From Cellvibrio sp. (GTDB lineage: Bacteria > Pseudomonadota > Gammaproteobacteria > Pseudomonadales > Cellvibrionaceae): a stretch of DNA of 7,247 nucleotides. Under the pieces are notes generated by a model. It did no database searches. It saw only the letters and a list, made by a program, of their open reading frames with translations, and had not been told where the DNA came from. Shown here one piece after another: positions 1 through 5,933 of the stretch (position 1 is its first letter; each line of letters begins with the position of its first letter). The stretch covers positions 36,454-43,700 of the forward strand of contig DQHS01000331.1 in assembly GCA_003524365.1 (NCBI GenBank), in the 5' to 3' direction. Both the position numbers and the translations under genes were made by a program.

Positions 1-1
1 T

Positions 2-133
2 ATTGCTGAAGGTGCATTAATGCGCTTGCGCTGTGGGCAACTCTGCTACGAAAAATATAGCCAACATATGATGCTTGGGCTCCCTACAATTTCAAGCAAA
101 AAATCTGTCGTTACGGAGCCGGTCTATGCCTAA
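2..133 (+). CDS. C-terminal end of an unidentified protein (5' partial)
   Basis: An open frame enters from the left edge and ends with TAA at 131-133, giving the last 43 residues of a protein that begins outside the window. The tail starts IAEGALMRLRCGQLCYEKYS and ends TEPVYA. It contains two cysteines and no recognisable motif, so I cannot name the family. Two points support a real gene: the frame is open from the edge, and its stop overlaps the ATG of the methyltransferase by 8 bases (126-133), a typical tightly coupled operon junction. An internal ATG at 20 exists but has no convincing ribosome binding site. The alternative is that this stretch is non-coding leader, which I think is less likely. 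Confidence 0.55.
   Translation: MAEGALMRLRCGQLCYEKYSQHMMLGLPTISSKKSVVTEPVYA
113..118 (+). promoter_or_regulatory. Ribosome binding site deciding the methyltransferase start
   Basis: ACGGAG lies 7 bases before the ATG at 126. It supports that start over an in-frame TTG at 75, which would overlap the upstream frame by 59 bases and has no comparable site. The element lies inside the end of the upstream gene, as expected for translational coupling. Confidence 0.6.
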
Positions 134-1151
134 GCTTAATTATGAGACTGTGCGATATGGGGATGACCCACAGGTGGGTGCATCGAATGCGAAACAAATT
201 TTCTTGCTAGAAGAGTTGCTGCGCGCAATTGCATTACAAGGGTATAGCTTTACCACGGTGACTCCGCTTACCCATCAGCGATTTTTACTGGGCTTTGATG
301 GACTTGCAAAAAATACCCGGGATATTTTTGGTTGGAACCTGCCGTTCAAAGCCACTATTTTACCCCCGTATATCTTTAAGATTATGACTGAAGCTGATTT
401 GCTATTTAATGGTGGCGATTGTTTTCGCAGCAAAATTCGCATCTCCTCCCTGGGGGAAGATTTATTTTTGCACTCGCATTTTCCGACTAATGACTCACAC
501 GCAGTTTTTTTTGGACCAGACACTTACCGGTTTGCTCGTTTCGTTCGACATTCGTTGCGCCTTTTTCAACTGCAGTCAGGCTTTGCTGATCGCAGCATTC
601 CCATTAGGGTCCTGGATGTTGGCTGTGGCAGTGGTGCAGGGGGCATCGCAGTGATCCGCTCCTTACCGATCCACCAACTCTATGAATTGAATTTAAACGA
701 TTTAAATTTTGCGGCGCTAGAGTATGCGCGTGTTTGCGCAAATGTAGCCGGAATACCGGTAAATGTGCTGCACGGTGATTTTTTTAATATTAAGAATTCA
801 CAATTTGATTTAATCGTCTCCAACCCCCCTTACCTGAATGATCCGGCAGCGAGGCTGTATCGGGATGGAGGTTCGCTCCTCGGGCTAGAACTTAGTCTAC
901 GCATTGCGAGGCATGCCCTGGGCTTGCTCGCGCCGGGCGGACGCTTTCTTTTATATACGGGTATGGCCATAACCAGTGACGATAATAATCCACTGCTTTC
1001 TGAGTTATTGCCGTATCTGGCTAATGATAAATTTCAGTGGACTTACGATGAAATTGATCCGGATATATTTGGCGAAGAGCTCAAGCAATCTAATTATCAA
1101 AATGCTAATCGAATTGCAGCGGTCGGGCTGACGGTGATGCGGATTACATAA
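126..1151 (+). CDS. Class I SAM-dependent methyltransferase (HemK/MTS-like, NPPY motif)
   Basis: A 341-residue cytosolic protein from the ATG at 126. An N-terminal domain of about 155 residues with no recognised motif precedes a Rossmann-type methyltransferase core. Motif I, the SAM-binding glycine loop VLDVGCGSGAGG, is at residues 162-173. An acidic position after strand 2 (D192 in LNLNDLN) probably contacts the SAM ribose. Motif IV, NPPY, is at 233-236. NPPY marks enzymes that methylate a planar nitrogen, such as glutamine in HemK/PrmC or exocyclic amines in N6-adenine and rRNA MTases of the MTS family. Conserved-looking blocks follow (DPAARLYRDGG, APGGRF, DEIDPDIFGEEL). The N-terminal domain does not look like the PrmC helical bundle, so I do not call it prmC or an rRNA enzyme; the substrate is unknown. 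It overlaps the upstream gene by 8 bases, implying joint expression, and converges with the HDOD gene 50 bases downstream. Confidence 0.85.
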   Translation: MPKLNYETVRYGDDPQVGASNAKQIFLLEELLRAIALQGYSFTTVTPLTHQRFLLGFDGLAKNTRDIFGWNLPFKATILPPYIFKIMTEADLLFNGGDCFRSKIRISSLGEDLFLHSHFPTNDSHAVFFGPDTYRFARFVRHSLRLFQLQSGFADRSIPIRVLDVGCGSGAGGIAVIRSLPIHQLYELNLNDLNFAALEYARVCANVAGIPVNVLHGDFFNIKNSQFDLIVSNPPYLNDPAARLYRDGGSLLGLELSLRIARHALGLLAPGGRFLLYTGMAITSDDNNPLLSELLPYLANDKFQWTYDEIDPDIFGEELKQSNYQNANRIAAVGLTVMRIT

Positions 1152-1201
1152 ATTGCGTCATCAACGGGATAACTAAAATCATTTTATTTTAAATGAAGCA
1201 A

Positions 1202-2041
1202 TCAAGATCGCAGTAAATCTACCGCAGCCTCCAATTCTGCGGCAAGAACCTTAGACTCACCAATATCGATGTTTGGGTCTAATCCGAGGCGGTCAAATGC
1301 AGGTATTGCGGAGAAGTCCAAAGCTGAAATGGTGCTATCCCTGAAAAAATCACATTGCAACACTGCGACGGTAACCAAATCAGCGTAATCAGCGTGTGAT
1401 TTTTGTTCATAAAAATTCAAATGTTTTTCGGGAATGCTTGCCATCTTTTCGGAAAAACCCCATGTTTTTAAAATAAGACTACCGATAGGTGCATGGATTT
1501 TTTCTATAACTTTATCAAGAGTGATGCTGTCATTAAGCAATAGTGGGTTTGCCTCAGCATAAGACAGTATTGGCAACACACCGATTTTATGAATGATGCC
1601 AGCCAAGGTTGCCTGATCCGGACGTAGTTTAGTGTAGTGTTTGCAAAGTACATGACTAATTGCCGCCACTTCGCTGGAGCGAAACCAGACATCTCGCATT
1701 CGCATATCAATTATGTCGGATGTGGATTGAAACATTTGCTCCATCGCGAGACTAGTAGCAATATTGCATGCGTACTCAATACCTAAGCGTATTAGTGCAT
1801 TACTTAAATTGTCCACGGGTCGCCCCGCCCGTAGCAGGGGGCTATTTGCAACTCGAATAAGTCGTGCACTTAACGCGGGATCACAGCTAATGACATTTGC
1901 CAAACTTTCGATGTCAGCCGTGGGGTCGTCGGCAACTTCTCGTACTTTAAGCGCCACTTCGGGCAGAGTAGGTAAAACAAGCTGGTCACACTTAATGGCG
2001 GCAATTATATTTTCACTGACCTTATCGACAATATGATCCAT
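1202..2041 (-). CDS. HDOD-domain signalling protein
   Basis: A 279-residue soluble protein. An HDOD domain spans roughly residues 20-215, with the family signatures LPTLPEVA (23-30), the block ISCDPALSARLIRVANS (51-67) and the helix NALIRLGIEYACNIATSLAM (81-100). HDOD proteins resemble HD phosphohydrolases but usually lack the metal site, and they act in signal transduction, often near c-di-GMP or two-component genes. Here the would-be HD dyad reads H151-K152 in GIIHKIGVLP, so metal-dependent hydrolysis is unlikely; a later His in KIHAPIG (183) is kept. The last 60 residues form a C-terminal extension with no motif I recognise. The ATG at 2041 has a modest GGAA site 6 bases upstream and a plausible promoter further out. 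It is transcribed divergently from the hybrid kinase operon, so a regulatory link is possible but not shown. Confidence 0.88.
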   Translation of the reverse strand: MDHIVDKVSENIIAAIKCDQLVLPTLPEVALKVREVADDPTADIESLANVISCDPALSARLIRVANSPLLRAGRPVDNLSNALIRLGIEYACNIATSLAMEQMFQSTSDIIDMRMRDVWFRSSEVAAISHVLCKHYTKLRPDQATLAGIIHKIGVLPILSYAEANPLLLNDSITLDKVIEKIHAPIGSLILKTWGFSEKMASIPEKHLNFYEQKSHADYADLVTVAVLQCDFFRDSTISALDFSAIPAFDRLGLDPNIDIGESKVLAAELEAAVDLLRS

Positions 2042-2046
2042 AAATT

Positions 2047-2056
2047 ATTCCGGAAT
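2047..2056. repeat. 10-bp palindrome over the HDOD ribosome binding site
   Basis: ATTCCGGAAT is a perfect palindrome. Its minus-strand GGAA (2048-2051) is the only Shine-Dalgarno-like element for the HDOD gene, 6 bases before its ATG. It could be a small operator or simply chance; a 10-bp palindrome is weak evidence alone. Confidence 0.3.
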
Positions 2057-2081
2057 GTTTATGTTCAGTTTATATTTTAAA

Positions 2082-2109
2082 AGTATAGATGAGTAATTAT
2101 TGTGGGCAA
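2082..2109 (-). promoter_or_regulatory. Candidate sigma70 promoter for the HDOD gene
   Basis: Read on the minus strand, a -35-like TTGCCC (2104-2109) is followed after 16 bases by a -10-like TATACT (2082-2087; 5 of 6 match to consensus). Transcription would begin near 2075 and give a leader of about 35 bases. The placement is good, but the call rests on motif matching only. Confidence 0.42.
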
Positions 2110-2139
2110 CTATGTCATTTTGTTGCGCCCTCAGTATCA

Positions 2140-2160
2140 GAATCTTGGTTATAAAGATTC
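2140..2160. repeat. Perfect inverted repeat in the divergent intergenic region
   Basis: GAATCTT (2140-2146) and AAGATTC (2154-2160) are exact inverse copies separated by 7 bases. The element lies upstream of both divergent genes: about 30 bases beyond the HDOD -35 candidate and about 50 bases before the kinase -10 candidate. That position suits an operator for a dimeric regulator. No T-run follows, so it is not a terminator. The regulator is unknown. Confidence 0.4.
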
Positions 2161-2207
2161 CGCCACTCCTGATATTTTTGACTAAGCAGTGTGGCCTTAA
2201 GGTCGTG

Positions 2208-2216
2208 TGCTAGTAT
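2208..2216 (+). promoter_or_regulatory. Extended -10-like element for the kinase/EAL operon
   Basis: TGCTAGTAT matches the extended -10 form TGnTAnnAT and would start transcription near 2223, leaving a leader of about 25 bases before the kinase ATG. A TTGACT at 2178-2183 is present but 27 bases away, too far to serve as its -35. The call is weak; a sigma54 or alternative sigma promoter was not seen. Confidence 0.28.
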
Positions 2217-2234
2217 CAATCCATGAAATTTTAT

Positions 2235-2240
2235 AAGGAG
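2235..2240 (+). promoter_or_regulatory. Ribosome binding site of the hybrid kinase
   Basis: AAGGAG is a near-perfect Shine-Dalgarno sequence 8 bases before the ATG at 2249. A GTG at 2240 would add three residues but begins within this element, so it cannot use it and is rejected as the start. Confidence 0.8.
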
Positions 2241-2248
2241 TGACACTA

Positions 2249-5200
2249 ATGGATGAATTTCTGCGCCTCCGTAGTGTCCATGCCTACCAAATTCTCGATA
2301 CTGATTCTGAAGCCGATTTTGATCAGCTTACATGGTTGGCTGCACATATTTCTTCTGCACCTATAGCGGTGATTACACTGGTTGATGAAAAGCGTCAGTG
2401 GTTTAAATCAGCATATGGCTTAACACTTCGAGAAACAGATCGCGAAATTGCTTTCTGTCATTATGCAATTCAAGGCGACACTCCCTTTGTTGTAGAAGAT
2501 GCTCTTGAGGACTCGCGCTTTTCGGAAAATCCGATGGTAAGCGGCGCCCCGTGGTTACGATTTTATTTTGGTGTTCCGCTAATATCGCCCGACGGTTATG
2601 CCATTGGTACCTTGGCGGTTATTGATCGGGTGCCGCGTCAGCTTGAAGCCGAAAAAATTAGAGCACTCACTGTATTGGCGCAACAAGTGATGTGTAACTT
2701 GAATGCCAGGCGCGAACGATTGGCTTCAGAAAAGGCTGCCCATGATCGAGTAAAGGATATTATCTCAGCAGCCGCTACGGGAATTGCTGTGTCAACCGTA
2801 GAGGGCAGTTATCTTCTATTTAACTCCTACTATTGTAATCTGTTCGGCTACACCTTCGATGAAATGTCCTGCACGCGTTTGGTCGATTTGGTCCTGCCAG
2901 AAGATTTTCCTGAAATGCGTTCAAATCTCAAGGCTCTTTATAAAAATGATTTTTCCCGTTTTACAATGGAGTGTCGTTGCCTTACCAAAAATCGGAAAAT
3001 TATTTGGATTAGAGCACAAGTGTCTTTGTTGCGCGATGCAGATCATGCGCCTGTTGCTTTTGTGGGAGTTGTTGATGATATCACTGAGCAGCGAAGAGGC
3101 GAGGATCAACTCAGGTTAATGGAAGCCTGCGTTGCGAGAATGAATGATCTGATTGTCATTACTGAAGCGGAACCCATAGACGAACCGGGACCAAAAATTC
3201 TTTATGTGAATGATGCATTTGTTACTCGAACAGGTTACAGCCGCGAAGAAGTAATTGGTCGCTCACCACGACTGTTACAGGGGCCTAATACCCAGCGTCA
3301 GGAGCTTGACCGCATTAAAAAGGCGATGAGCCGTTGGCAGCCAGTTCGCGCCGAATTGATTAACTATACAAAAACGGGACAAGAGTTTTGGTTGGAGCTG
3401 GATATTTTTCCTATTGCCAATAAAAAGGGTTGGTTTACACACTGGGCGTCGGTGGAGCGCGATATCACCGAGCGGAAAAAAATCGAAGAACAGTTATTTG
3501 ATAGTGAGCATAGATTTAAATTAATCGCCAAAGCTACTGCCGATACCATATGGGATTGGAATCTGGTTAACGATAAGCTCTGGTGGAGTGACGGTATTGA
3601 AACGCTGTTTGGTTATCACATTGAGGAGCTTGAGCCCGATAGTCATTCATGGACATCGCGCATTCATCCCGACGATGTTGATTATGTCGTCGCCAGTATT
3701 ACCCGAACGATTGAGAGCGACGCCAACAATTGGGTAGATGAATATCGCTTTAGGCGGAGCGATGGAGATTATGCCCACGTAGTTGATCGTGGTTTTGTTA
3801 TCCGCGCAGAAAACGGCCAGGCGCTAAGAATGGTGGGTGGTATAACGGATGTTACCCAAGCCAAAAAAAATGAAAAGGAATTAAAAAAATTAGAAGAAAT
3901 TAAGCGCTCGCAACAAGTGGCTGAACTGGCAAATCAAGCCAAATCCAGTTTTCTCGCCACCATGAGTCATGAGATACGCACGCCGATTAGCGGCGTTATC
4001 GGTATGGTAGATGTATTGCATCAGACCAGCCTTCAAGGTTATCAAATTGAAATGGTCGATATTATTCGCGATTCAGCAAACTCCCTTCTCAGTATTATCG
4101 ACGACATTCTTGATTTTTCCAAAATTGAATCGGGCCGATTGGAGCTCGAAGCCGTTCAAATTTCACTTGAGCAAAACATTGAAAAGGTATGTGCTTTGCT
4201 TGATAACATGGCGATGGAAAAGGGCGTCGAATTATCATTATTTACGGATACACGATTGCCTGAATTCGTTATTGGTGATGAGCTTCGTTTGCGACAAATT
4301 CTGATCAATTTGGTTAATAATGCAATTAAGTTTTCATCACGAGCTGATCACCAGGGGCGGGTTAGGGTAAGTGTCAGTCCACATGCAGTGAGCGACAATA
4401 ATATTGTTGTAGAGTTTGCCATTTCTGATAACGGCATAGGTATGTCAGAGCAGACTGTTGGTCGTTTGTTCACGCCCTTTATGCAAGCGGATACGTCCAC
4501 CACACGGCATTATGGTGGTACAGGTTTAGGGCTGACCATTACGCGCCATTTGGTTGAGTTAATGCAGGGCGAAATAGTGGTAGAAAGCCGATTGGACATT
4601 GGTTCGGTATTTAAGGTGCGCATTCCCTTTTTGTTGGATGCATCAACGGGATTGTTACCCGCTAAAAATCCGGGTTTCAGCCAACTGCTATGTATGGTGA
4701 TTGGCGATTCCGCTGGTTTGTCTGCTCTCTGGGTTGAGTATTTAAAGGCTGCTGCCGCACAGGTTATACAGGTTTCCACCCCGGAATTTATTCAATGGTA
4801 TGAGCTGCGCCATCATTTCGCTCATTATGAATGGCTAGTGTTGATTGATGAAAATGAAGAAATACTTGAATCGTCATCGGCGCTTTCTATAGTTAACACA
4901 CCTCATTCATTAAATCCGCATTTATATTGTCTGGTGATCGGTCGCGGTCATCGGCGTGAACTGCGCTGCGATGAGCAAGGTAATTATTTTATTGATGGTA
5001 ATTGTCTGGGGCGCGCCCGCTTTTTTGAAGCAGTTAATATTGCGCTAGGGCATGCGACTGTGCGTAAACCTTTGGCGCGCGGATTTCATGAAAAGGATTT
5101 TGCTCCTCCGGTACGACAGGAGGCGCTTGAGCAGGGGCGATTATTATTGTTGGCTGAGGACAATGAAACCAATCAAAAGGTAATTACCCGACAATTGGCA

Positions 5201-5932
5201 ATGTTGGGGTATGCGACAGATGTTGTAAGCGATGGAGCGCAGGCGATCGAACGGCTTGTTACCCATCACTATGCATTATTAATAACGGATATTCATATGC
5301 CGGTCATGGACGGCTATGAATTGATTGCCAAGGTGCGTGCATGGGATTCATCGTTGAATCAAATTCCTATTATTGCCTTAAGTGCCAATGCGCTGCGCGA
5401 AGAGGTGGATAAATGCAAACATTTGGGTGCCGATGAATATCTGGTAAAGCCCGCCTTGCTGCACGACTTTAAAAAGCTGCTCGATCACTATGTGCCGGGC
5501 GCTACGCACTTGCCAATTCAGTCTACATTAGCCCCAGCACACGCTTCGGCAATTGCGGGAAGCAAAGATCCACATCTGGATATCAATATTTTACGTGAAC
5601 TAATTGGGGCCGATGACAAGGTTGTGTTTGAGTTTTTAGCTGATTATTTGCGAAATGCTTACCTTCTCCAGACCGAGATAATTAACAGTTTCGAATCCTC
5701 GGATTTGAACTCACTCGCAAGTAGTGCGCACAAACTAAAATCATCGTCGCGGGCAGTTGGCGCATTACATTTGGGGCGTATTTGTGAGGTTGTGGAAAAT
5801 AACAGTAAGCAGCAACAATTAAACGAATTAGGTTCAGCCTACGTTATCTTTCATAATGAATTTGATCTGGTGGTAACGTTAATTAATCGGGTATTTGCTG
5901 AAAATGGAGTGGATGCACCGCATCCAAATTAA
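2249..5932 (+). CDS. Soluble hybrid sensor histidine kinase, GAF-PAS3-HisKA-HATPase-REC-REC-Hpt
   Basis: A protein of about 1227 residues with no membrane segment or signal peptide, so it senses a cytosolic cue. Domains in order: GAF (about 15-155, beginning with RLRSVHAYQILDT); PAS1 (165-284, ending VVDDITEQ); PAS2 (290-411, LOV-like but with Pro at the flavin-Cys position); PAS3 of the PAS_3 type (420-540); a charged, probably coiled-coil linker (540-565); HisKA with H574 in SHEIRTP; HATPase_c with N-box N690/N691, DNGIGM at 727-732 and GGTGLGL at 756-762; a degenerate receiver-like domain (about 809-930); a true receiver with E970/D971, phospho-acceptor D1014 in TDIHMPVMDG, S1045 and K1067; and Hpt (1110-1215) with H1161 in AHKLKSSS. 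This is the full H-D-H chain of a BarA/RocS-type phosphorelay kinase. It ends one base before the receiver-EAL gene, its probable partner. The ligands of GAF and the PAS domains cannot be read from sequence. Confidence 0.93.
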   Translation: MDEFLRLRSVHAYQILDTDSEADFDQLTWLAAHISSAPIAVITLVDEKRQWFKSAYGLTLRETDREIAFCHYAIQGDTPFVVEDALEDSRFSENPMVSGAPWLRFYFGVPLISPDGYAIGTLAVIDRVPRQLEAEKIRALTVLAQQVMCNLNARRERLASEKAAHDRVKDIISAAATGIAVSTVEGSYLLFNSYYCNLFGYTFDEMSCTRLVDLVLPEDFPEMRSNLKALYKNDFSRFTMECRCLTKNRKIIWIRAQVSLLRDADHAPVAFVGVVDDITEQRRGEDQLRLMEACVARMNDLIVITEAEPIDEPGPKILYVNDAFVTRTGYSREEVIGRSPRLLQGPNTQRQELDRIKKAMSRWQPVRAELINYTKTGQEFWLELDIFPIANKKGWFTHWASVERDITERKKIEEQLFDSEHRFKLIAKATADTIWDWNLVNDKLWWSDGIETLFGYHIEELEPDSHSWTSRIHPDDVDYVVASITRTIESDANNWVDEYRFRRSDGDYAHVVDRGFVIRAENGQALRMVGGITDVTQAKKNEKELKKLEEIKRSQQVAELANQAKSSFLATMSHEIRTPISGVIGMVDVLHQTSLQGYQIEMVDIIRDSANSLLSIIDDILDFSKIESGRLELEAVQISLEQNIEKVCALLDNMAMEKGVELSLFTDTRLPEFVIGDELRLRQILINLVNNAIKFSSRADHQGRVRVSVSPHAVSDNNIVVEFAISDNGIGMSEQTVGRLFTPFMQADTSTTRHYGGTGLGLTITRHLVELMQGEIVVESRLDIGSVFKVRIPFLLDASTGLLPAKNPGFSQLLCMVIGDSAGLSALWVEYLKAAAAQVIQVSTPEFIQWYELRHHFAHYEWLVLIDENEEILESSSALSIVNTPHSLNPHLYCLVIGRGHRRELRCDEQGNYFIDGNCLGRARFFEAVNIALGHATVRKPLARGFHEKDFAPPVRQEALEQGRLLLLAEDNETNQKVITRQLAMLGYATDVVSDGAQAIERLVTHHYALLITDIHMPVMDGYELIAKVRAWDSSLNQIPIIALSANALREEVDKCKHLGADEYLVKPALLHDFKKLLDHYVPGATHLPIQSTLAPAHASAIAGSKDPHLDINILRELIGADDKVVFEFLADYLRNAYLLQTEIINSFESSDLNSLASSAHKLKSSSRAVGALHLGRICEVVENNSKQQQLNELGSAYVIFHNEFDLVVTLINRVFAENGVDAPHPN

Positions 5933-5933
5933 A

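Noticed and set aside
75..125. Longer methyltransferase start at TTG 75
   Set aside because: It would overlap the upstream frame by 59 bases and lacks a ribosome binding site, while ATG 126 has ACGGAG at good spacing.
1175..1195. AT-rich dyads between the convergent genes (AAAAT-C-ATTTT and CATTT-N6-AAATG)
   Set aside because: The stems are five base pairs, nearly all A-T, and no stable hairpin followed by a T-run is formed; not a supportable terminator.
1764..2036. 90-codon plus-strand open frame
   Set aside because: It is the complement of the HDOD domain, has no family signature and no ribosome binding site.
2101..2111. 11-base match TGTGGGCAACT to positions 32-42
   Set aside because: One copy lies inside coding sequence, no wider similarity surrounds either copy, and they share no gene context; probably chance.
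2178..2183. TTGACT as a -35 box for the kinase operon
   Set aside because: At the usual 16-18 base spacing downstream there is no -10-like hexamer; the nearest, TAGTAT, is 27 bases away.
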